Assembly (NCBI GenBank): GCA_022564695.1
Contig: JADFKX010000131.1
Span: forward strand, 1-5,931
Source of the DNA: Chloroflexota bacterium
GTDB taxonomy: Bacteria; Chloroflexota; Dehalococcoidia; SM23-28-2; RBG-16-64-32
DNA length: 5,931 nt
Reading direction: 5' to 3'
Shown: positions 1 to 5,748 of the stretch, piece by piece
How positions within the stretch are numbered: position 1 is the stretch's first letter
Layout of the letters: every line of letters starts with the position of its first letter
Notes under the pieces: model-generated
What the model was told of the DNA's origin: nothing
Databases searched by the model: none
What the model saw: only the letters and a program-made list of their open reading frames with translations
Made by a program: the position numbers and the translations under genes

Positions 1-546
1 CTCAACGATACCGTCAGCGAGATCGCGGAGAGCTTCGGCGTCCCCGCCGTCGCCATCGTCATGGCGAATAACCTGACTAACCCGCACTTCATCCTGGAGG
101 GCCAGGCGCTCACGATACCTGTCGTCTTGAGCCCGCTGGTGCGGCCTGTGTCGCCGCGGATAGAGGCGCTGCTGGAGGAGTTCGCCGCTGTCGAAGGCCT
201 GGACCCGGGGCTGGTGAAGGCGGTAGCGTACGTCGAGAGCGGCTGGCAACCGGACGCGGTGAGCTCCATCGGCGCCATGGGCGTCATGCAGATCGTGCCT
301 TCGACGGGCTACTGGCTTGAGACGGAGATCTTCGGCTACGACCTGGAGATCGAGACCAGCGCTTACGACAACATCAAGGCAGGCGCTCGCTATCTGCGTG
401 TACTCCTGGACCTCACCGGCGATATCGACCAGGCGGTGGCCGCCTACTATCAGGGGTACAGCGCCCTCAGCCTGGGAGTCATCTACGAGGACACGATACA
501 GTACGTGGCCTCCGTGAATGAGATCAAGGAACGGTTCTGGCCGTAG
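1..546 (+). CDS. LysM-SLT lytic transglycosylase, C-terminal part (5' truncated by window)
   Basis: This is the end of a cell-wall hydrolase that would bind peptidoglycan and cleave its glycan strands outside the cytoplasm. The frame is open from base 1. The first 40 visible residues form most of a LysM repeat (LNDTVSEIAESFGV, then NNLTNP and EGQALTIP), so the ATG at 61 lies inside a domain and is not the start. After a short linker comes an SLT (lysozyme-like) domain: helix RIEALLEEFAAVEGLDPGLV, then VAYVESGW with the probable catalytic Glu at codon 235-237, then GAMGVMQIVPST, and finally AAYYQGYSAL. The last block usually reads AAYNAG in SLT proteins; YYQG is, from memory, a variant found in some LysM-SLT proteins. 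Any signal peptide or further LysM repeats would lie upstream of the window. The gene ends with TAG, convergent with moeA. The family is clear; the exact substrate and cellular role are inferred. Confidence 0.9.
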   Translation, partial: LNDTVSEIAESFGVPAVAIVMANNLTNPHFILEGQALTIPVVLSPLVRPVSPRIEALLEEFAAVEGLDPGLVKAVAYVESGWQPDAVSSIGAMGVMQIVPSTGYWLETEIFGYDLEIETSAYDNIKAGARYLRVLLDLTGDIDQAVAAYYQGYSALSLGVIYEDTIQYVASVNEIKERFWP

Positions 547-554
547 GGCGGAGA

Positions 555-583
555 CAGCTACGGCGCTGCGTTCTTCTAGTTTA
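555..583 (+). terminator. weak candidate terminator after the lytic transglycosylase gene
   Basis: A 4-bp stem (CAGC at 555-558, GCTG at 565-568, 6-nt loop) is followed by a T-rich stretch from 571 to 583. It lies just downstream of the TAG at 544-546, in the 83-nt gap between two convergent genes, where terminators are expected. The stem is short, so this is only a candidate. I see no stronger hairpin for moeA termination in the same gap. Confidence 0.22.
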
Positions 584-629
584 GACGCGGGAGTAGGGGT
601 GATTGGTCTTCCGGCCTGTCACCGGCCTC

Positions 630-1925
630 CTAGCCTGACGGGGAGCCCGTGCCCCACTCCTCGCCGTGGCTCCAGTCCAGCATGATGACGTCTATCTCTT
701 CCCCCGGCTGAACCTCGTCCACCTCAGCCGAAATTACCGTCAGCGCGTTAGCGTAAACCATGGACGTGAGCATCCCGGAGCCCTGTGGCCCCGTGAGGGA
801 CGCGTAGTAGCGGCCATCACGCTCAGTGACGATGCAGCGGGCGTACAATCGGCGTGGGTCATCTCTGTTGACGATCCGCTCTTCAGCGATCGCCTTGATC
901 ATGGGCCGCTGCCAGTCTGTCTTGCCCATCATCTTCATCAGCGCCGCCCGCCCGAACAGCTCGAACGTCACCATGGAGCTTACCGGGTTGCCGGGCAGCC
1001 CGATGTGTGGCACCCGCCGGCCATCCTTCCGGAAGCAGCCGAACGCGAGTGGCTTGCCCGGCTTCATCGCCACTGTCCAGAAGTCGATGTCCCCTTCCCG
1101 GGCCAGCACCTCTTTCACCATATCGTAATCGCCGCGGGAGACCCCGGCGGAGGTGACGAGCATGTCAGCGTCCAACCCCTCGTGGATCTTGGCGGTGAGC
1201 GCATCGACTGTGTCTCTAGCGATGCCCAGCAGGCGCGGCACGCCTCCGTAGCGCCGGACAAGAGCGCCGATGCCGTAGGCGTTGGCGTCGTATATCTTCG
1301 CCGGCGGCTTCGGCTGACCGGCCTCCACCAGCTCGTCGCCTGTGGACAGGATCGCCACCACCGGCCGCCGGATCACCTTCGCGGACGCTCGTCCCAGGGA
1401 GGAGAGCACTCCGATCTCTGAGGCCCTCAGCACGCGGCCCTTCTCCATCACCAGCTGGCCGCGGCGCATGTCCTCGCCGGCACGGCGAATGTTGGCGCCG
1501 GGCTGGGCTTCCTTGAACATCCGTACCGTCGCATCCACCGGGTGGGCGCGCTCAGGCGCCTGATCGAACGGCTCGTCCGTCTCTTCGAACGGCACGATGG
1601 CGTCCGCTCCCGTAGGCACCGGCGCCCCGGTCATGATGCGGACCGCAGTCCCCGCGTCTACCGCGCCTTCGAAGATGTAGCCGGCTGCCACCTCGCCGGT
1701 GACGTGCAGCTGCACTGGCGAACCCTGCGAGGCTCCGGCCGTGTCCTGGGCGCGCACGGCGTAGCCGTCCATCGAGGTGTTATCCAGCGGCGGTATGATG
1801 AGGTCGGACGTGACGTCCTCGGCCAGTACCTGACCCAGCGCTTCCAGCAGCGATTTCTCTTCCGGCTCCAGGACGTCGACGTAGCTGAGGATACGCTCTA
1901 GCGCCTCGTCAACGGTGATCATCAT
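630..1925 (-). CDS. moeA: molybdopterin molybdenumtransferase MoeA
   Basis: MoeA inserts molybdate into adenylylated molybdopterin, the last common step of molybdenum cofactor synthesis in the cytosol. The 431-residue length suits the family. Visible blocks, in order: PPLDNTSMDGYAV (46-57, conserved Asp53), GEVAAG (77-82), RIMTGAPVPTGADAIV (96-111), GANIRRAGED (143-152), STGDEL (194-199, Asp197), a MoCF-type segment TSAGVSRGDYDMV (258-270), MKPGKPLAFG (287-296) and GLPGNPVS (309-316). A C-terminal beta-barrel domain runs from about 341 to 418. The usual TSGG reads TSAG here, a mild change. Translation could start at either of two tandem ATGs (1925 or 1922); neither has a good Shine-Dalgarno. 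The RAM-domain gene lies 96 nt upstream on the same strand with a dyad in between, so co-transcription is possible. No other Mo-cofactor genes are in the window. MoeA versus the related Cnx/gephyrin-type proteins is not in doubt. Confidence 0.96.
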   Translation of the reverse strand: MMITVDEALERILSYVDVLEPEEKSLLEALGQVLAEDVTSDLIIPPLDNTSMDGYAVRAQDTAGASQGSPVQLHVTGEVAAGYIFEGAVDAGTAVRIMTGAPVPTGADAIVPFEETDEPFDQAPERAHPVDATVRMFKEAQPGANIRRAGEDMRRGQLVMEKGRVLRASEIGVLSSLGRASAKVIRRPVVAILSTGDELVEAGQPKPPAKIYDANAYGIGALVRRYGGVPRLLGIARDTVDALTAKIHEGLDADMLVTSAGVSRGDYDMVKEVLAREGDIDFWTVAMKPGKPLAFGCFRKDGRRVPHIGLPGNPVSSMVTFELFGRAALMKMMGKTDWQRPMIKAIAEERIVNRDDPRRLYARCIVTERDGRYYASLTGPQGSGMLTSMVYANALTVISAEVDEVQPGEEIDVIMLDWSHGEEWGTGSPSG

Positions 1926-1969
1926 TCGTTTCGGTCCCAGTGATCGTGCGGCGCCATCGCCGATAGCAA

Positions 1970-1997
1970 GAATAGCGGCGCCCGGGCGCCACTATTC
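1970..1997 (-). terminator. 28-nt near-perfect dyad between the RAM gene and moeA (terminator or operator)
   Basis: The outer arms GAATAG (1970-1975) and CTATTC (1992-1997) and the inner arms GGCGCCC (1977-1983) and GGGCGCC (1984-1990) are complementary. The single unpaired position is C1976 opposite A1991. Read on the minus strand it starts 25 nt past the RAM stop codon, and the bases after it are moderately T-rich (TATTCTTGCTAT). It could therefore be an intrinsic terminator or attenuator reducing read-through into moeA, which begins 45 nt further on. There is no clean T-run. The near-absence of a loop also fits a protein-binding dyad. The structure is seen directly; its role is inferred. 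Confidence 0.45.
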
Positions 1998-2021
1998 AGC
2001 ACCGTAGCGGTTACGATTGGC

Positions 2022-2270
2022 TTAGCCGAGCTGCACTACCAGACAGGTCGTTGTGCGCTGAACGCCGTCCACCCGCTGGATGCCATCGGTTATCGCACGG
2101 CCCACCTTGTCAAGGTCGTCCGCTTCCAGCGTCGCTATGACGTCGAAAGGTCCGGTGACCGCGTCCACTGATACGACGCTGGCGTCCTTGAACTGGAGCG
2201 ACTGCACGCCCTCAGCCACGCCTTTCGCCTTGCCGACCGCCGATTCTATCAGCACGTAGGCCCGCGTCAT
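2022..2270 (-). CDS. stand-alone Lrp/AsnC ligand-binding (RAM) domain protein
   Basis: An 82-residue protein consisting only of the alpha-beta effector-binding domain (RAM, AsnC_trans_reg) of the Lrp/AsnC regulators. It has the usual pattern: strand AYVLIES (4-10), a helix to about 25, strands SVVSVDAVTGPFDVIATLEA (31-50) with the conserved Gly-x-x-Asp type turn, helix DDLDKVGRAITDGI, and the final strand TTTCLVVQ (73-80). The N-terminal helix-turn-helix of full Lrp proteins is absent, and only seven codons lie upstream in frame, so it cannot bind DNA in the Lrp manner. Such proteins are known to oligomerise and are thought to sense amino acids or to pair with full-length regulators; the partner and ligand here are unknown. 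I chose the ATG at 2270 over the in-frame GTG at 2291 because AAAGGAG (2278-2284) sits 7 nt before it and the GTG would overlap that site. It is divergent from pabB and upstream of moeA. Confidence 0.88.
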   Translation of the reverse strand: MTRAYVLIESAVGKAKGVAEGVQSLQFKDASVVSVDAVTGPFDVIATLEADDLDKVGRAITDGIQRVDGVQRTTTCLVVQLG

Positions 2271-2277
2271 GCTCACT

Positions 2278-2289
2278 CTCCTTTCCTCC
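2278..2289 (-). promoter_or_regulatory. strong ribosome binding site deciding the RAM-protein start
   Basis: On the minus strand GGAGG (2289-2285) and AAAGGAG (2284-2278) precede the ATG at 2270. The second has a 7-nt spacing. This is the best Shine-Dalgarno in the window and excludes the GTG at 2291 as a likely start. Confidence 0.8.
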
Positions 2290-2305
2290 ACTGCCTGACG
2301 CCGAA

Positions 2306-2333
2306 ATCATACCGCCTGGTGTCAGGCTGTCAA
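2306..2333 (-). promoter_or_regulatory. sigma70-type promoter of the RAM-domain gene
   Basis: On the minus strand there is a perfect -35 box TTGACA (2333-2328), a 16-nt spacer and a -10 box TATGAT (2311-2306, five of six consensus bases). Initiation would fall near 2299, giving a leader of about 30 nt that contains the strong Shine-Dalgarno. The spacer carries a small dyad (GCCTG-GTGT-CAGGC, plus strand 2314-2327), which could be a repressor or activator site. The boxes are seen directly; activity is inferred. Confidence 0.75.
2314..2327. promoter_or_regulatory. dyad inside the promoter spacer, candidate operator
   Basis: GCCTG (2314-2318) and CAGGC (2323-2327) form a perfect 5-bp inverted repeat around GTGT, lying exactly between the -35 and -10 boxes of the RAM-gene promoter. 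A second, longer-range inverted pair uses CTGCCTGAC (2291-2299) and GTCAGGCTG (2321-2329, one mismatch), flanking the -10 box. A regulator bound here would compete with RNA polymerase. No known binding consensus is recognised. Confidence 0.4.
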
Positions 2334-2358
2334 GGGATGCGCTGTCCTGGGCGTCCAG

Positions 2359-2387
2359 TTGCTCCTAGCTCGGGCTGGCTCCACAAT
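2359..2387 (+). promoter_or_regulatory. weak candidate promoter for pabB
   Basis: TTGCTC (2359-2364) is followed after 17 nt by CACAAT (2382-2387). Only three and four of six bases match the consensus boxes. It is correctly placed for a leader of about 40 nt before the pabB ATG and is the best candidate I find on this strand of the divergent region. This is low-confidence pattern matching. Confidence 0.25.
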
Positions 2388-2434
2388 GGAGGCGTGTCCA
2401 CTGGCCCTAAGGCGCCTGCCTGAAACACATCGCG

Positions 2435-3775
2435 ATGAACGATGAGCGACCGCCGTCCCTGAGATCACTCGGCCGTATCTGCGACGAGCCGTACGGGTTC
2501 TGGCTGGACAGTGCGCTGGCGGATGATAGGCTGGGGCAAAACTCTTTTTGGGGCACCGATCCATTTCTCATCCTGCGTTCGTCCGGGACCGCGATAGAGC
2601 TGTGGACACGCGGCGGCACTCACCGGTTCAGCGGCAGCCCGTTCGAGACGTTACGCCAGCTCCTGCGCGACTATCATCACATGGGCCTCGCGCCGGGCGC
2701 CTCCGGCGGCGCCGTCGGTTACTTCGCGTACGAGCTGAAGCGGTTCGTCGAGGAGTTGCCGCAGCGCGCCGCCGATGACCTGGGCCTGCCGGAGTGCTAC
2801 CTTTGCTTCTACAAGCGCATCGCCCGCTTCGATCCACGGCCGCTTGCCGCCGCCGGCGCCGCTGTGCCGCGACACAGCCCGATGGACAGCGCTGACGCGC
2901 CGCCTTCCAACTTCACACCTGCGGGTTACAAGGGGGCGGTGCAGCGGGTGCGAGATTACATCTTCGCCGGCGATATCTATCAGGCGAACCTCTCCCAGCG
3001 GTTTCATCTCCCCCTCATGAACAGCCCCTTCGATGTCTACTTGCAGCTTCGTAGCCATAACCCGGCGCCCTTCTCCGCCTACATCAACCTGCCTGAGGTG
3101 CAGGTGCTGAGCGCCTCGCCTGAGCGTTTTCTGCGGTTAGACCCAGGCAATCGTCGTCTACAGACACGGCCCATCAAGGGAACGCGTCCACGCGGCAGGA
3201 CTGAGGAAGAGGATGAAGCGCTGGCCCGGAAGCTGCTCACGAGTGAGAAGGACCGTGCCGAAAACGTGATGATCGTGGACCTGGAGCGCAACGACCTTGG
3301 CCGCGTGGCGGAGATCGGCTCCGTGCGTGTCACGGAGCTCGCCTCCCTGGAGACGCTACCTACCGTCTTCCATCTAACTTCCACCGTTGAGGCCACTCTG
3401 CGAGAGGACCGCGATGTAGTCGATCTCCTGTTGGCCACTTTCCCCGGCGGCTCAATAACCGGTGCGCCGAAGATCCGGGCGATGGAGATCATCGACGAGT
3501 TGGAGCCGACGGCGCGCAGCGTCTACACGGGCGCCATCGGCTACCTTGGGTTCGACGGCTCCATCGACCTGAACATCGCCATCCGCACCATCTTGATCAG
3601 ACACGGGGTTGCCTATTTCCAGGCAGGAGGAGGCATAGTCGCCGACTCAGACCCGGAGATGGAGTATCAGGAGACGCTGCACAAGGCGAGGGCGTTGCGC
3701 GACGTGCTGATTGGCGTCGGACTGTCCGATACAGATGGGGTGAGGCGTTATGCGGTGGATATATCTCAACGGTGA
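2435..3775 (+). CDS. pabB: aminodeoxychorismate synthase component I (PabB)
   Basis: PabB converts chorismate, with ammonia supplied by the PabA glutaminase, to 4-amino-4-deoxychorismate for folate synthesis in the cytosol. The 446-residue length is normal. The N-terminal anthranilate-synthase-like region has PYGFWLDSALADDRLGQNSF (19-38). The chorismate-binding domain runs from about 160 to 430, with QANLSQRF (183-190), PIKGTRPRGRTEEED (246-260), the ENVMIVDLERNDLGRV block (276-291), FPGGSITGAPKIRAMEIID (336-354) and GGGIVADSDPEMEYQET (398-414). Lys248 in PIKGT separates PabB from anthranilate synthase TrpE, which usually has PIAGT. The ATG at 2435 is the first start after an in-frame stop at 2408-2410. 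It lacks a Shine-Dalgarno, so initiation may be unusual or leader-dependent. The 3' end overlaps pabC by 26 nt. No pabA is present; a TrpG-type glutaminase elsewhere in the genome could serve. Confidence 0.95.
   Translation: MNDERPPSLRSLGRICDEPYGFWLDSALADDRLGQNSFWGTDPFLILRSSGTAIELWTRGGTHRFSGSPFETLRQLLRDYHHMGLAPGASGGAVGYFAYELKRFVEELPQRAADDLGLPECYLCFYKRIARFDPRPLAAAGAAVPRHSPMDSADAPPSNFTPAGYKGAVQRVRDYIFAGDIYQANLSQRFHLPLMNSPFDVYLQLRSHNPAPFSAYINLPEVQVLSASPERFLRLDPGNRRLQTRPIKGTRPRGRTEEEDEALARKLLTSEKDRAENVMIVDLERNDLGRVAEIGSVRVTELASLETLPTVFHLTSTVEATLREDRDVVDLLLATFPGGSITGAPKIRAMEIIDELEPTARSVYTGAIGYLGFDGSIDLNIAIRTILIRHGVAYFQAGGGIVADSDPEMEYQETLHKARALRDVLIGVGLSDTDGVRRYAVDISQR
3737..3745 (+). promoter_or_regulatory. 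ribosome binding site of pabC inside pabB
   Basis: GGGGTGAGG lies inside the pabB coding sequence, ending 4 nt before the pabC ATG at 3750. Together with the 26-nt gene overlap it supports translational coupling and fixes the pabC start. Confidence 0.7.
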
Positions 3776-4601
3776 GCTAGTACAGCAGGAGACGGCTACG
3801 GTCTCAGCGCTGGATCGCGGTTTGCTGTACGGGTATGGCGTATTTGAGACGATGCGCTCCTACGACGGTCGCGTGTTCCGTCTGGAGCAGCACTACCAGC
3901 GTCTGTGCCGAGGCGCTGAACGAGTAGGCCTGGAGGTGCCCTTCTCGCTGGCCGACCTGGTTGCGGCCGCCAAAGGGGTGCTCCAACGTAACGACCTTGA
4001 GGACGCCCGCGTGCGGTTGACGCTGACCGCCGGCGCTGAGGGGGCGGCCGGCAGCGTTATCCTGCTGGCGCGGGAGGTGAAGGAGTACCCGAGGCAGCTC
4101 TACAGGCGGGGGATGTCGGCCCTCGTCATATCTACGCGCCGTAACGAGACGTCCCCCCTCAGCGGGGTTAAATCGCTCAACTACCTCGATAACCTGCTGG
4201 CAAGGGAGGACGCACGCCGGCAGGGCGCGGACGAGGCGATCCTGCTGAACACGCGCGGTCTTGTCGCCGAAGGGAGCGCCAGCAACGTATTCCTGGTGCT
4301 GGACGGTCGTCTTGTCACCCCCAACCTTTCGTCAGGCTGCCTGGCGGGTATCACTCGGCAAGCGGTGCTGGAGCTGGCGACCGCAGCCGGGGTGGAGGCC
4401 GTTGAGACGGAGGTGGAGCTGTCCGCCTTTGCGGTCGCCTCGGAAGCCTTTCTCACCGGCTCCGTCATGGAGGTGATGCCTTTGACTCGGCTCGACAACG
4501 GGCCGGTCGGCTCCGGCCGTCCGGGGCCGGTTACCGGGCGGCTGCATCGTCTCTACCAGGAGATGGTGGCTCGCGAAACCTCCGCCGCACCGGCCACTTA
4601 G
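3750..4601 (+). CDS. pabC: class IV PLP aminotransferase family, probable aminodeoxychorismate lyase (PabC)
   Basis: Probably releases pyruvate from 4-amino-4-deoxychorismate to give p-aminobenzoate, the step after PabB. The 283-residue protein shows the fold-type IV PLP-enzyme blocks: YLNGELV (5-11), SALDRGLLYGYGVFETMR (19-36), KSLNYLDNLLA (141-151) with Lys141 as the Schiff-base lysine, LLNTRGLVAEGSASNVFLV (165-183) with Glu174 as the probable partner of the PLP ring nitrogen, and TGSVMEVMPL (236-245). The same family includes branched-chain aminotransferases and D-amino-acid transaminases. GVFETMR rather than the FEGIRAY common in branched-chain enzymes, and above all the 26-nt overlap with pabB, favour PabC. 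The family is certain; the precise substrate is inferred from context and could include transamination. The start is supported by the Shine-Dalgarno at 3737-3745. Confidence 0.88.
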   Translation: MRWIYLNGELVQQETATVSALDRGLLYGYGVFETMRSYDGRVFRLEQHYQRLCRGAERVGLEVPFSLADLVAAAKGVLQRNDLEDARVRLTLTAGAEGAAGSVILLAREVKEYPRQLYRRGMSALVISTRRNETSPLSGVKSLNYLDNLLAREDARRQGADEAILLNTRGLVAEGSASNVFLVLDGRLVTPNLSSGCLAGITRQAVLELATAAGVEAVETEVELSAFAVASEAFLTGSVMEVMPLTRLDNGPVGSGRPGPVTGRLHRLYQEMVARETSAAPAT

Positions 4602-4634
4602 GGGCAAAACTCCGCCCTGGTTGGCCGAAACGCG

Positions 4635-4664
4635 TTGCCGACGCCCTCGGCAGGGTTCTATAAT
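4635..4664 (+). promoter_or_regulatory. candidate pheST promoter overlapping an in-frame ATG
   Basis: TTGCCG (4635-4640, four of six consensus) is followed after 18 nt by a perfect TATAAT (4659-4664). Initiation would fall near 4671, only about 21 nt before the ATG at 4693 and after the in-frame ATG at 4663, which shares bases with the -10 box. This gives pheST its own promoter, separate from pabBC. No T-box or clear attenuator is visible in the short leader. Confidence 0.55.
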
Positions 4665-4692
4665 GGCCGCAACCCCTGATCCCGCCCTGCCG

Positions 4693-5739
4693 ATGCCTTC
4701 TAATAACGAATCGCTCACTCAGATAGAATCGCAGGCGCTTAGCGAGCTGGATGCCGTCGCTAACGACGACGCGTTGGAACGCTGGCGTGTCGTCTACTTG
4801 GGCCGACGTGGGCGCCTGACTCTGGTCCTGCGCGGTTTGGCCGACCTGCCGATAGAGGAGCGCAGGCGTGTGGGCGCCAGGGCTAACCAGCTGAAGCAGC
4901 AGCTGGAGGCTTCCGTCGAGGGCAAGAGGGCGGGCCTCGCTCAGTCCGCAGGCGAGGCGCTTAACGCCGAGCGGATAGACGTCACCCTACCCGGTCCGCC
5001 TCTTCCCAGCGGTCGCCTTCACCCTACGACACAGACCCTGCGGGATGTGCTGGGCTGCTTCGTCTCCATGGGCTTCCAGGTGGTGGAAGGCCCGGAGATC
5101 GAATGGGACCACTATAACTTCGAGGCGCTTCGTATTCCCCGCGATCACCCGGCCCGCGATATGTGGGACACGCTGTGGATCGACTACGAGAAGGACGGCG
5201 AGCGACCGATGCTATTCCGTACCCACACCTCGCCCAACCAGATACGTGTGATGGAGCAGATGCCGGAGCCGCCCGTCCGTGTTGTCGTCCCGGGCAAGGT
5301 GTACCGCTACGAAGCGACCGATCCAACTCACGAGTGGATGCACACTCAGGTGGAGGGGTTGGCCGTGGACGAGGGGATAAGCCTGGCCGACCTGAAAGGT
5401 ACGCTGGCGGACTTCGCCCGCCGCATCTTCGGCCCCGATCGCAAGGTCGCCTTTCGCTGTGACTACTTCCCGTTCGTTGAGCCGGGGATGGAGTTGAGCA
5501 TTGACTGCTTCTTGTGCGGCGGAGAGGGGTGCCGCACCTGCTCCCACAGCGGCTGGATTGAGATCCTGGGCGCTGGAATGGTGCACCCGGAGATCCTTGA
5601 CTCTGTCGGCTACGACTCCGAGCGGTACACAGGTTTCGCTTTCGGCATGGGCATTGAGCGCATCGCCATGCTGCGGCATGGTATCGAGGACATCCGCCTC
5701 TTTTATTCGAACGACCTGCGCTTCTTGAGACAGTTCTGA
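4693..5739 (+). CDS. pheS: phenylalanyl-tRNA synthetase alpha subunit
   Basis: The alpha chain of the cytosolic alpha2-beta2 PheRS carries the class II catalytic core that charges tRNA-Phe. From the ATG at 4693 the protein has 348 residues, normal for bacteria. The N-terminal helical tRNA-binding arm (to about residue 90, with ERWRVVYLGRRGRLT) leads to the core at HPTTQTLRDVL (110-120), FRTHTSPNQIR (175-185), motif 2 PGKVYRYEATDPTHEW (200-215, Arg205) and motif 3 GFAFGMGIERIAML (314-327, Arg323). Between motifs 2 and 3 is a CX2CX4CX2C cluster (Cys272, 275, 280, 283) just before GWIEILGAGMVHP, probably a small metal-binding knuckle found in a subset of bacterial PheS. In-frame upstream starts at 4621 (TTG) and 4663 (ATG) would lengthen the N-terminus; the TATAAT overlapping 4663 argues against both. 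The 4693 start itself lacks a Shine-Dalgarno. pheT follows after 9 nt. Confidence 0.95.
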   Translation: MPSNNESLTQIESQALSELDAVANDDALERWRVVYLGRRGRLTLVLRGLADLPIEERRRVGARANQLKQQLEASVEGKRAGLAQSAGEALNAERIDVTLPGPPLPSGRLHPTTQTLRDVLGCFVSMGFQVVEGPEIEWDHYNFEALRIPRDHPARDMWDTLWIDYEKDGERPMLFRTHTSPNQIRVMEQMPEPPVRVVVPGKVYRYEATDPTHEWMHTQVEGLAVDEGISLADLKGTLADFARRIFGPDRKVAFRCDYFPFVEPGMELSIDCFLCGGEGCRTCSHSGWIEILGAGMVHPEILDSVGYDSERYTGFAFGMGIERIAMLRHGIEDIRLFYSNDLRFLRQF

Positions 5740-5748
5740 GGAAGAGCA
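5738..5748 (+). promoter_or_regulatory. ribosome binding site of pheT overlapping the pheS stop codon
   Basis: GAGG (5738-5741) uses the last two bases of the pheS TGA and lies 7 nt before the pheT ATG at 5749. This layout is typical of translationally coupled subunits made in equal amounts. Confidence 0.65.

Noticed and set aside
61..63. ATG as the start of the lytic transglycosylase gene
   Set aside because: The frame is open to base 1, the residues before the ATG are the first half of a LysM repeat, and there is no Shine-Dalgarno before it.
666..1421. A 251-codon plus-strand open frame opposite moeA
   Set aside because: It is antisense to a complete MoeA with all family motifs. Its translation is rich in Arg, His and Pro with no recognisable domain, as expected of a GC-rich shadow frame.
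2271..2291. GTG at 2291 as the start of the RAM protein
   Set aside because: It would place the strong AAAGGAG site inside the coding region; the ATG at 2270 has ideal spacing and matches the usual family N-terminus.
2435..3775. Anthranilate synthase component I (TrpE) instead of PabB
   Set aside because: PIKGT with Lys248 is the PabB signature, and the next gene is a pabC-like class IV PLP enzyme, not a trp gene.
4621..4665. TTG at 4621 or ATG at 4663 as the pheS start
   Set aside because: The extra residues do not resemble a PheS N-terminus, and the TATAAT element overlaps 4663. The 348-residue form from 4693 has normal length. The 4663 start is not fully excluded.
4602..4692. A T-box riboswitch or phenylalanine attenuator ahead of pheS
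   Set aside because: The gap is too short for a T-box and I see no leader peptide with repeated Phe codons or a convincing terminator hairpin.
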